A stretch of 64,000 nt of DNA from assembly GCF_018130785.1 (NCBI RefSeq), contig NZ_JAFCJT010000008.1, forward strand, positions 124,001 through 188,000, written 5' to 3'. Made by a program: the position numbers and the translations under genes. Origin of the DNA: Bradyrhizobium liaoningense (GTDB lineage: Bacteria; Pseudomonadota; Alphaproteobacteria; Rhizobiales; Xanthobacteraceae). The notes beneath the pieces were generated by a model that saw only the letters and a list, made by a program, of their open reading frames with translations, ran no database searches and was not told the origin of the DNA. The stretch's first letter is position 1. Every line of letters begins with the position of its first letter. Positions 42,285 to 50,142 of this stretch are shown piece after piece.

Positions 42285-43403
42285 CTACGCCGCGCCCCAA
42301 TATTCCCTTGCCGTCTGCACCACCAGCGCCAGCTTGGCGCGCTGATCGGCTTCCGTGATCAGATTGCCTTCGACCACGCTGGCGAAGCCACATTGCGGGC
42401 TGAGCGCGAGCAACGACGGATCGATTAGCTTGGCGGCCTCGTCGAGGCGGCGCTTGAGGACTTCCTTGTCCTCAAGCTGGGGATGCTTGGTCGTGACCAG
42501 CCCGAGCACGACCTGCTTACCTTTCGGCATGAAACGCAACGGCGCGAACGAGCCGCTGCGCTCGTCATCATATTCGAGCAGGAAGCGGTCGACGTTGAGC
42601 AACGCGAAGCAGGTATCTGCGAGGCCCTCGTACGTTCCCTCCGCCAGCCAGGTGCTGCGCGCATTGCCGCGGCAGATATGGATGCCGATCCTCGTCGCCG
42701 GAGACCGCTCCGAAATGCAGTCGTTGATCAGGCGGATGTAGCGCCGCAGCCGCGTGTCGGGATCGTCGCCGTCGGCGACGACCTCGGCGCGCAGGTTAGG
42801 ATCGAGGAAGTAGCTGAGCAGGGGATCGTCGATCTGGATGTAGCGGCAGCCGGCCGCTTCCAGCGCGGCAATCTCGCGGCGGTATACCGCCGCAACGTCG
42901 GCGAAGAAGGCCTCGATATCGGGATAGACTTCCTTCGAGACCGACTTTCGGCCGCCATGGAAATGCAACCGCGTCGGCGACGGCACGGCGATCTTCGCGA
43001 CGGCCTTGGCGTGGTTCTGCACGAAGCGGAAGTCGTCGACCAGGATCGGCCCGGCTGCGCCCACCCGCCCCGAGACTCGTACCGATTTCGGGACGTATCT
43101 CGGCGCCTCGTTGGTTGCGAACGCCGTCCCACCGCCTGCGACGATCTCCACGCCTTCGAGCTTGCGGACGAAATCGATCCACCAGTTCTCGCGCCGGAAC
43201 TCGCCGTCGGTGACGACGGGGAGCCCGAGCCCTTCCTGGTAGGCGATGACCTCGGCAATCGCGCGGTCCTCGATCTCGTGCAGCGCATCCGCATCGATCT
43301 CGCCAAGCTCGAGGCGGCGGCGCGCGGCGTGGAGACTATCCGGGCGTAGCAGGCTGCCGACGGTGTCGGCGCGGACCGGTGCGTTCAGGGAGGCGTTCGT
43401 CAT
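42285..43403 (-). CDS. MetE-core (cobalamin-independent methionine synthase II) family methyltransferase
   Basis: A 372-aa barrel corresponding to the C-terminal half of MetE only. The zinc ligands are intact: H242 and C244 (IGIHICRGN), E277 (LLEYDDE) and C338 (SPQCGF). The N-terminal folate-positioning half of MetE is missing, so methyl transfer to a thiol from a donor other than methyl-tetrahydropteroyl-polyglutamate is likely. ATG 43403 (MTNASLN) follows GAGGTCTCCC. It is the last gene of a unit with a binding protein and a Rieske oxygenase pair. Confidence 0.85.
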   Translation of the reverse strand: MTNASLNAPVRADTVGSLLRPDSLHAARRRLELGEIDADALHEIEDRAIAEVIAYQEGLGLPVVTDGEFRRENWWIDFVRKLEGVEIVAGGGTAFATNEAPRYVPKSVRVSGRVGAAGPILVDDFRFVQNHAKAVAKIAVPSPTRLHFHGGRKSVSKEVYPDIEAFFADVAAVYRREIAALEAAGCRYIQIDDPLLSYFLDPNLRAEVVADGDDPDTRLRRYIRLINDCISERSPATRIGIHICRGNARSTWLAEGTYEGLADTCFALLNVDRFLLEYDDERSGSFAPLRFMPKGKQVVLGLVTTKHPQLEDKEVLKRRLDEAAKLIDPSLLALSPQCGFASVVEGNLITEADQRAKLALVVQTAREYWGAA

Positions 43404-43419
43404 GGGAGACCTCGGTCGA

Positions 43420-44613
43420 TCATTTCGCTTCCGACGCGCCATGCGCCGGGTCTTTCACGTTCGGGAAGGTCTCGAACTCCATGTTGTAGAGCTCGCCGTC
43501 GTGACGCTCGACCTTCCGCATGTAGATGTTCTGGACAATGTCGCGCGTCGCGGGATCGATCGAGATCGGCCCGCGCGGGCTGTTCCAGCTCTGCCCCTTC
43601 ATCGCCGCGATGAGGGCATCGCCATTGGTGTCGCCCTTGGTCGCTTCCACGGCGCGATAGATCAGCTCGAGAGCATCCCACGCGCCGACGGCGACAACGT
43701 TGGGACGCATGCCGGGATTGACGGCCTTGAACTGCGCGACGAAAGCCTTGTTCTCCGGCGAGTCGTGGCTCGCCGAGTATGGCCCGCCGGTGATGGCGCC
43801 GAGGGCGGCATCGCCCATGTTGTTGAGGAGATCGTCGTCGGTGAGGTCCGACATCGCGACCAGCTTCATTCCGGCCTTGTCCAGACCGCGCTCGACGAAC
43901 TGCTTCATGAAGTTGCCGCCCGCACCGGTCGGGACGAACACGAACAGCGCTTCCGGCTTGGCATCGGCCGCGCGTTGCAGGAACGGCGCGAAGTCGGGAT
44001 TGGCGAGGGGAACCTTCAGCTTCTCGATGACGCGGCCGCCATGGGCTTCGACGGTCTTGGCGAACCATTCCTCGGCGTCGAGGCCCGGACCGTATTCGGA
44101 GACGATGCTGACATAGGTCTTCGGACCTGATTTCGGCGCCCACTGGCCGATGACGCTGGCGATCTGCGGGATCGATTGCGACGTGCGCACGATGTACGGC
44201 GACTTCTCGACGATCGACGATGTCGCGGCGACCATGATCACCTGCGGTACCTTCGCCTTGGCGGCGAACGCAGCGGCCGAGAGCGCGGCGGGCGTGTTGC
44301 CGAAGCCGGTCAGGATCGAGACGCGGTCCTGCGCGATCAGCTCCTGGGCGAACCTGTTGGCGTTATCGGGCGCGCCGCGATCGTCGCGCAGGATGAACTC
44401 GATCTTGCGGCCGGCGACGGTATCGCCCTTCGCCTTGGTGTAGGCGTTGATCGCCGCCTCGATCTGCTTGCCGTTCGACTGGAACGGGCCGGTCATCGGG
44501 ATGATCACGCCGATCTTGATGGGATCGGCGGCGTGGGCCGCCGTTGCCATTCCCAGTGCCGCTACCGCGGCGATGCCCCAAGTCGCCAACTTGTTCTTCA
44601 ATTGCTTCCTCAC
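43420..44613 (-). CDS. Branched-chain-type ABC transporter substrate-binding protein
   Basis: A 397-aa periplasmic protein with a signal peptide (KLATWGIAAVAALGMATAAHA). The mature N-terminus IKIGVIIPMTGPFQSNGKQIEAAI and YGPGLDAEEWFAKTVEAHG mark the type I LivJ/LivK fold. No permease or ATPase genes accompany it. Its place between the Rieske oxygenase and the MetE-core gene suggests a methylated aromatic or related acid as ligand. Confidence 0.9.
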   Translation of the reverse strand: MRKQLKNKLATWGIAAVAALGMATAAHAADPIKIGVIIPMTGPFQSNGKQIEAAINAYTKAKGDTVAGRKIEFILRDDRGAPDNANRFAQELIAQDRVSILTGFGNTPAALSAAAFAAKAKVPQVIMVAATSSIVEKSPYIVRTSQSIPQIASVIGQWAPKSGPKTYVSIVSEYGPGLDAEEWFAKTVEAHGGRVIEKLKVPLANPDFAPFLQRAADAKPEALFVFVPTGAGGNFMKQFVERGLDKAGMKLVAMSDLTDDDLLNNMGDAALGAITGGPYSASHDSPENKAFVAQFKAVNPGMRPNVVAVGAWDALELIYRAVEATKGDTNGDALIAAMKGQSWNSPRGPISIDPATRDIVQNIYMRKVERHDGELYNMEFETFPNVKDPAHGASEAK

Positions 44614-44665
44614 TCGTCCCTCCCTTGCGATGTTGTTTTTGGTCGTCAGAACTCACACGCGCCGC

Positions 44666-45772
44666 TTAGCGCGTTTCCTTGGCCGACAGGCGATACATGA
44701 TGCGGCGAGCCATCAGACCCGGCTTGTCGGGCGCAAAGCTCAGGTCGAACTGCGCTTCGCCGTCGGTGCGCACCACCTCGTTGATCCATTCCAGCGCCTC
44801 GACGTCCTCGTGATAGGCCTGCGAATGCGCCTCGAACATGAACTTGTCGATCTCGGGATCGCCAGGACGATAGTCGCGCGAGTTGAACCACCAGTAATGG
44901 ATGGAGTTGTTGGTCTCCGGCGTGAAGACGTGGGTGATGTTGTAGCGGTAGAGCGAGGGCTGGCCCGGATCGGGCGCGCCGTCGCGCACGCTGGCGAAGG
45001 CGGTGTGCAGCGCCGGGGAGACGAAACGCGCCTCGGAGGCGCGATCGACACGCTTGTGCATGATGTTGGCCGGCTTGCCGTAGACGCCCGGCGGCGACGC
45101 GTCCTTCAACTCCCGCCGGATCACGATTTGATTGTTCTCCGTGGAGACGCTGAGCTTCGAGCGCGCATATTCCGGCGTGCCCACCGTGCCCGGATGCAGG
45201 AACGGAAAATGGGTCTGGTCGATGAGGTTTTCATGCATCGCCACGTAATCGGACCTGATGTGAAAACTGCCGGTCACCGTCCCCCAGGCGGGGTCGCTGA
45301 GCCATGACGTGTCGGGGATCAGCGCCTCGTCGGCGAGATCGGGTGCGCCCATCCAGATCCAGGTGAGCGGCCCGCGATCCACGACCGGGAACGTTTGCAC
45401 GGTAGCAGTCGCGGGCGCCTGCGTGAGCGCCGGCATGTGCGCGCAGACACCGTCGGGCCCGAACTCCATGCCGTGATAGCCACAGACCAGACGATCGCCA
45501 ACGAGCTTGCCGCGCGCGAGCGGAAACGACCGATGCGGGCAGCGATTGCGCATCGCGACGGGCGCGCCGGCTTCGGTCCGGAACAGCGCGACATCGATAC
45601 CAAGCAGTTTTCGAGCCCGCGGTGTGCGGCCGATCTCGCTCGCTCGCGCGCAGGCGTACCAGCAGTTTCGGATCAGCGGCGTCGCATGGTTGGCGAAATC
45701 GCCGGGCTCCCGTGGCTCCATCGCGGCGAAGACAGCTTCGTCGGTCGGTCGGGACAGGTCGATCGTATCCAT
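44666..45772 (-). CDS. Rieske non-haem iron oxygenase (vanillate O-demethylase VanA-like)
   Basis: A 368-aa oxygenase. The Rieske [2Fe-2S] cluster is held by C78-H80 and C97-H100 (RCPHRSF and VCGYHG). The mononuclear iron site is N182, D185, H188 and H193 within ENLIDQTHFPFLH. Size and motif spacing match class IA O-demethylases and carboxylate dioxygenases. ATG 45772 is used with AGGAAAGG upstream. It receives electrons from the reductase encoded 18 bp upstream in the operon. O-demethylation of a methoxy-aromatic is inferred. Confidence 0.9.
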   Translation of the reverse strand: MDTIDLSRPTDEAVFAAMEPREPGDFANHATPLIRNCWYACARASEIGRTPRARKLLGIDVALFRTEAGAPVAMRNRCPHRSFPLARGKLVGDRLVCGYHGMEFGPDGVCAHMPALTQAPATATVQTFPVVDRGPLTWIWMGAPDLADEALIPDTSWLSDPAWGTVTGSFHIRSDYVAMHENLIDQTHFPFLHPGTVGTPEYARSKLSVSTENNQIVIRRELKDASPPGVYGKPANIMHKRVDRASEARFVSPALHTAFASVRDGAPDPGQPSLYRYNITHVFTPETNNSIHYWWFNSRDYRPGDPEIDKFMFEAHSQAYHEDVEALEWINEVVRTDGEAQFDLSFAPDKPGLMARRIMYRLSAKETR

Positions 45773-45790
45773 CGGCACCTTTCCTAGGGG

Positions 45791-46762
45791 CTAGACGTTG
45801 AGCGCGAGCGCGCGGCCGGTGATCCGCGAGCAGCAGATGGCGATCTGACGGCCGGCGCGATGTTCCTCGTCGCTGAAATAGTGGTCGCGATGATCGAGCG
45901 CGCCGTCACATCCCGCGACGTCTGTGATGCAGAGACCGCATTCGCCGCGGCGGCAGCTCGACAACGTATCGACGCCGGCACATTCGAGCGCATCGAGGAT
46001 CGTCGTCCCCGCGCCAACCTTGACGCGTCGGCCGCTCGACAGCCGCACCTCGAAATCACCGTCATCGGGCCTGTGAGCGGCGTTAAACACTTCGAAGCGG
46101 ACGCGCTCCCTGCTCCAGCCGAGCGCGGCAGCGGCATCTCGCAACGTTTCGATCATCGCGCCGGGACCGCAGACATAGGCCACCGTGTCGGCCGGCTGAC
46201 CGGACAGCAGACTGGCAAGATCGGGAATGCCGTCGCGCCTGTTTTCGTGGAGGGTCAGGCGATGGCCGCACAGGCCTTCCAGCTCACCGGCATAGACCAT
46301 CGCGGCGCGATCCTGCCCCGCGTAGAACATCGCGAAATCCACGTTCCGCGCCCGCAGCGAGCGCGCCATCGCGACCATCGGTGTGACGCCGATGCCGCCC
46401 GCGACCAGCAACGTGTGCGCCTGACGGCGCGCCAAGCGGAAGGCGTTGATCGGCCGCGAGATGGTCAGCGCAGTGCCGGGACGAAAATGGTCGTGAATGA
46501 ATGCGGAGCCGCGGGCGCGATCCTCCCGCTGTACGGCGATGCGCCAGAAAGGCTCGGGATCGTCGCGGAGCGTCAGGGGACCAACGATGGAATAGTGCCG
46601 CACGAAGCGGTGCTCACCGCCGCCAAAATGCAGCTCGATGTGGCTGCCGGATTCGACCATCGGCAAAGGGCGGCCGTCCGCACGTCCGATGCAGAACTCG
46701 GCGATGCGCCCGGTCAGGGCGCGGCGCGCGAGCACGACAGCATCGATACCCTTGCCGGACAT
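45791..46762 (-). CDS. Oxygenase reductase, FMN/NAD(P)H with C-terminal 2Fe-2S ferredoxin (VanB-like)
   Basis: A 323-aa class IA reductase. RHYSIVG (55-61) binds flavin and LLVAGGIGVTPMVAMA (118-133) NAD(P)H. YVCGPGAM closes the nucleotide domain. The plant-type ferredoxin cysteines are C270, C275, C278 (CRRGECGLC) and C310. ATG 46762 follows GGGAGGTCTC. It passes electrons to the Rieske oxygenase of the next gene and is first in the operon divergent from the two-HTH LysR gene. Confidence 0.93.
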   Translation of the reverse strand: MSGKGIDAVVLARRALTGRIAEFCIGRADGRPLPMVESGSHIELHFGGGEHRFVRHYSIVGPLTLRDDPEPFWRIAVQREDRARGSAFIHDHFRPGTALTISRPINAFRLARRQAHTLLVAGGIGVTPMVAMARSLRARNVDFAMFYAGQDRAAMVYAGELEGLCGHRLTLHENRRDGIPDLASLLSGQPADTVAYVCGPGAMIETLRDAAAALGWSRERVRFEVFNAAHRPDDGDFEVRLSSGRRVKVGAGTTILDALECAGVDTLSSCRRGECGLCITDVAGCDGALDHRDHYFSDEEHRAGRQIAICCSRITGRALALNV

Positions 46763-46917
46763 GAGACCTCCCGGGCAACGCCAGGTCGGCGTCGCGTTGT
46801 TATCGTCTCTAGCTAGCAAGACAGGGCGCGGGATGATTATGCAGGTTTTGAAATAGAACTTGCAAAAAACGAATATTATACCGAGCCTACCGGCGTCCCG
46901 GGTCTCGCAACGCATCC

Positions 46918-48129
46918 ATGAAAAGAACACCCATTCTCACGATCAAGCAGGTGCGGGTCATCAGCGCGGTGGCGAGCTATGCCAGCCTCGCGCGTGCAAG
47001 CGAGCAGCTGAACGCGAGCCAGAGCAGCCTGTCGCGCGCCATAGCCGAAGTCGAAGGCCGGCTGCGCCAGCATCTGTTCGCGCGTGGCTGGACCGGCATG
47101 GAGCCGACCTCGCAGGGCGAAATCGTCATCGCGCGCTGCCGCCACATGATGTCGAGCATCCAGGCTGCTCAGGAGGCGCTCAGGGCGTCCGGCGCACGCA
47201 TTGCCGATCTTGGCCATCATCTCGCCTGGGAGCTGCTCAGCGCCGTCAGCGCGATCAGGAAGACCGGCAGCGTGTCGGCAGCCGCCGAATATCTCGAGCG
47301 GTCCCAGCCCGACATCAGCCGCGCGCTCGCCAGGATCGCCGCGGCGACGGGCCGGCCGGCCTTCGAGCGCACGCGCTCCGGCATGAGGGCAACCGGCGAC
47401 GCCGTCATCCTCGCCGACCTGCACACAAAACTTCTGATGGACGTGATGACGCTGCCGGAGCAGCTCGAGGCGCTGTCCGGCAAGGTGACGGGACGCGTTG
47501 CGGTCGGCCTGCTGCCGTTCTCCGAGCAGGACATCGTCGTCAAGGTGTTCGGCGAGATGCTGAGCCGCCACCGGCACGTCCGTCTCCAGGCCGTCACCGG
47601 CAGCTACGCCGCGTTGATCGATGGACTGCGGCAAGGCGAGCTGGATTTCGTCATTGGCCCGCTGCGCGAACCGCCACCTTACGATGTTCTCGAGGAGCGG
47701 CATCTCTACGACGAATTCTTCGCCGTGATTGCGCGGGCGGATCATCGGCTGGCCAAGGGCCGGCGCAAGCTGAAAGATCTCGTCGGCGAGAACTGGGTCG
47801 TCGCGCCGCACGGCACGCCGACGCGCCGCTATTTCGAGGAGCTTCTGATCGGCCAGGGCCTGGTGCCGCCGTCGCAGACCTGCGAGATCGTCACTTTCGC
47901 GCTCGCCGAGCAGATGGTCATGAACAGCGACGTCATCGCATTGCTGACCTATTCGCCCGCGAAGCTGAGGACCAAAGCGAAGGGACTGAAGGCGCTTGCG
48001 GTCGAACTTCCCGCCAACTCACGCGCGATCGGACTGACTTACCGCAGGGACCAGCCGCTGACGGCTGCGCAACGGACTTTTCTGGAGATCCTCGACCAGA
48101 GAGCGGCGAAGCTTGCGCGCGCCAGGTGA
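46918..48129 (+). CDS. LysR-type regulator with two tandem HTH domains
   Basis: A 403-aa protein, ~100 residues longer than a normal LysR regulator. Residues 8-66 form one LysR HTH (ASLARASEQLNASQSSLSRAI, TGMEPTSQGE). Residues 105-163 form a second (GSVSAAAEYLERSQPDISRAL, RSGMRATGDA). The effector domain begins near GKVTGRVAVGLLPF. It is divergent from the Rieske oxygenase operon with a 155-bp AT-rich gap and is probably its regulator. Confidence 0.9.
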   Translation: MKRTPILTIKQVRVISAVASYASLARASEQLNASQSSLSRAIAEVEGRLRQHLFARGWTGMEPTSQGEIVIARCRHMMSSIQAAQEALRASGARIADLGHHLAWELLSAVSAIRKTGSVSAAAEYLERSQPDISRALARIAAATGRPAFERTRSGMRATGDAVILADLHTKLLMDVMTLPEQLEALSGKVTGRVAVGLLPFSEQDIVVKVFGEMLSRHRHVRLQAVTGSYAALIDGLRQGELDFVIGPLREPPPYDVLEERHLYDEFFAVIARADHRLAKGRRKLKDLVGENWVVAPHGTPTRRYFEELLIGQGLVPPSQTCEIVTFALAEQMVMNSDVIALLTYSPAKLRTKAKGLKALAVELPANSRAIGLTYRRDQPLTAAQRTFLEILDQRAAKLARAR

Positions 48130-48183
48130 CGGTCGATGGAGAGGATCCGGCGGCGAGCTGATCACCACCGCTCGCGTCGAACA

Positions 48184-48212
48184 AAAAGCCCGGCCAAACC
48201 GGCCGGGCTTTT
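48184..48212. terminator. Bidirectional rho-independent terminator
   Basis: AAAAGCCCGGCC and GGCCGGGCTTTT form a perfect 12-bp stem around AAACC. A and T runs at both sides allow termination of the LysR gene on the plus strand and carD on the minus strand. Confidence 0.92.
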
Positions 48213-48241
48213 GATCTGTTGCAATCGACGCGACGAGAAGC

Positions 48242-49033
48242 TTACGCAGCCTCGTCGGCGACGGTGGTGTCGTCGCCATCGGTGTCGCCGTCGGCATCCG
48301 TCTCGCCCTCGCCGTCGGCGGCTTCCGCCTTGGCGTTGGTGCGGCGCGGGCTCTTGGCGAGCTGGGCCTCGATCTCCTTGACCGCTTCGGTCTCGGTCGA
48401 GTGCTGCACAACCGCGATCTCGCGGGACAGACGATCGAGCGCCGCTTCATAGAGCTGGCGTTCAGAGTACGACTGCTCGGGCTGCGACTCGGAACGGTAG
48501 AGGTCGCGCACGACTTCCGCGATCGCGACGATGTCGCCCGAATTGATCTTTGCTTCGTATTCCTGGGCGCGGCGCGACCACATGGTGCGCTTGACGCGGG
48601 CGCGGCCCTTCAGCGTCTCCAGCGCCTTCTTCACCAGCGCGGGCTCGGACAGCTTGCGCATGCCGACATTCGCAACCTTGGCGGTCGGCACGCGCAGCGT
48701 CATCTTGTCCTTGATGAAGTTGATGACGAACAGCTCGAGCTTCGCACCGGCGATCTCCTGCTCCTCGATGGCCAGGATCTGGCCGACGCCGTGAGCGGGA
48801 TAGACGACGAATTCGTTGGCCTTGAAGCCCTGACGCTGGGTCACGACCTTCTTTTCCTCGACCTTTGGCGCAGGCGCAGCAGCCTTCACGGCCGGCTTGG
48901 CAGCGACGGGAGCCTTGGCAGGAGCAGCAGCAACGGGAGCCTTCGGCGCGGCCGGCTTGGCAGCGGGAGCCTTGGCAGCAGCAGGCTTGGCAACGGTCGC
49001 TTTCGCGGCCGGTTTGGCAGTCTTGTTAGGCAT
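48242..49033 (-). CDS. carD: CarD family transcriptional regulator with Ala/Lys/Pro-rich N-terminal tail
   Basis: A 263-aa protein from ATG 49033. The first ~75 residues are almost only A, K, P and V (AKATVAKPAAAKAPAAKPAA), like a histone H1 tail. The CarD RNA-polymerase-interacting domain starts GFKANEFVVYPAHGVGQILAIEEQ, and KINSGDIVAIAEVVRDLYR ... SERQLYEAALDRLSREIAVV is the DNA-binding helical part. The acidic end is D/G/E-rich. The frame continues upstream with similar basic composition to a GTG at 49183, which could be the real start. Confidence 0.9.
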   Translation of the reverse strand: MPNKTAKPAAKATVAKPAAAKAPAAKPAAPKAPVAAAPAKAPVAAKPAVKAAAPAPKVEEKKVVTQRQGFKANEFVVYPAHGVGQILAIEEQEIAGAKLELFVINFIKDKMTLRVPTAKVANVGMRKLSEPALVKKALETLKGRARVKRTMWSRRAQEYEAKINSGDIVAIAEVVRDLYRSESQPEQSYSERQLYEAALDRLSREIAVVQHSTETEAVKEIEAQLAKSPRRTNAKAEAADGEGETDADGDTDGDDTTVADEAA

Positions 49034-49376
49034 TGCGCTTCTTTTGTTCTTCGAGGACTTTGCAGCCGGCGCCTTCGTCGCGGTCCGACCCTTGGATGCG
49101 CTACGGCTGGCCGCGGCGACTTTTTTGGCCTCCTTATGGGAAGCCCTCGCTGAAGTACTCTTTTTACGCGTTTTCTGTGACACAGCCTGCGCGCGGAAAC
49201 TGCCACGCCCCTGTTCGACATTTGGTTTCACGGGAACCCAGCGGGGCCAACGGGGCTGACGGGTTCGGCTTAATGTGCTCAATATAGCACATTTCCCGCA
49301 AAAATCAATGATTTAGGGGTCTTGAGGGCTGGTTTTCGGCGCTGACGAAGGTATTAGGGTTAAGTTTGGGCGGTAA

Positions 49377-49715
49377 TTAGTCTCCCGAGCCGGGGTTCGG
49401 AGAAAAATATTTCTCGAATTTTCCTTCCTGGCCGTCGAATTCCTTCGCGTCGGGAGGTGATTCTTTCTTCTGGGTGATATTCGGCCAGCTCTTGGCGTAG
49501 TCGGCGTTGACCTGGAGCCACTTTTCCAGGCCCGGTTCCGTGTCCGGCTTGATGGCGTCGGCAGGGCATTCCGGCTCGCACACGCCGCAGTCGATGCATT
49601 CGTCAGGATGGATGACGAGCATGTTGTCGCCTTCGTAGAAACAATCGACCGGGCAGACCTCGACGCAGTCGGTGTACTTGCACTTGATGCAGTTTTCAGT
49701 GACGACGTAAGTCAT
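49377..49715 (-). CDS. fdxA: 7Fe ferredoxin FdxA
   Basis: A 112-aa ferredoxin. C9IKCKYTDCVEVCP with C25 and the second motif C40IDCGVCEPECP ligate one [3Fe-4S] and one [4Fe-4S] cluster. The long C-terminal tail (LEKWLQVNADYAKSWPNI) is typical of FdxA. It lies between the S4 protein gene and carD, an order common in Rhizobiales. Confidence 0.95.
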   Translation of the reverse strand: MTYVVTENCIKCKYTDCVEVCPVDCFYEGDNMLVIHPDECIDCGVCEPECPADAIKPDTEPGLEKWLQVNADYAKSWPNITQKKESPPDAKEFDGQEGKFEKYFSPNPGSGD

Positions 49716-49847
49716 CCAACGCTCCGAAAAGCTCTTTTAAAAGTCGCGGCTTGCGTAGCGCGGATGGCCCGGCGCCGCAAGGTCGGGAACGGCCGATCAT
49801 GACGGCTTTATGTGTTTGATCGACCAAGAAATGAATTCCAAGCGCGA

Positions 49848-50138
49848 TTAATCGCGCGCAGAACTTTGATTGCCTTCGCTCAGCTCCTCGTAGAGCACGC
49901 GGGCCGAGGCGGCATCGCCGCGGCGCTCGTTGAAGGCGGTGACCTTCAGCACGCGCACGGTGCGATCCAGCGCGATGGTGAGCACGTCGCCGATCTTGAT
50001 CGCATGGCCCGGCGACGTTTCGCGCTCACCGTTGACGCGGACGTGGCCGGTGACGACGAGCTCGGCCGCGGAGGTGCGCGCCTTCACCACGCGCGCGTGC
50101 CACAGCCATTTGTCGATGCGCTGCCGCTCGGTCGTCGT
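49848..50138 (-). CDS. S4 domain RNA-binding protein (Hsp15-like), apparent ACG start
   Basis: A 96-aa S4 protein. The family N-terminus RQRIDKWLWHARVVKARTSAAELV is fully present in the DNA, but the codon in the initiator place is ACG (50138), 7 bases after a perfect AAGGAG that overlaps the helicase stop. No ATG, GTG or TTG exists between the upstream in-frame stop and that conserved stretch. The first regular candidate is a GTG inside it at ~50090, which would delete a conserved helix. S4 proteins of this type bind rRNA or stalled ribosomal subunits. Confidence 0.82.
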   Translation of the reverse strand, partial: TTTERQRIDKWLWHARVVKARTSAAELVVTGHVRVNGERETSPGHAIKIGDVLTIALDRTVRVLKVTAFNERRGDAASARVLYEELSEGNQSSARD

Positions 50139-50142
50139 GGGA

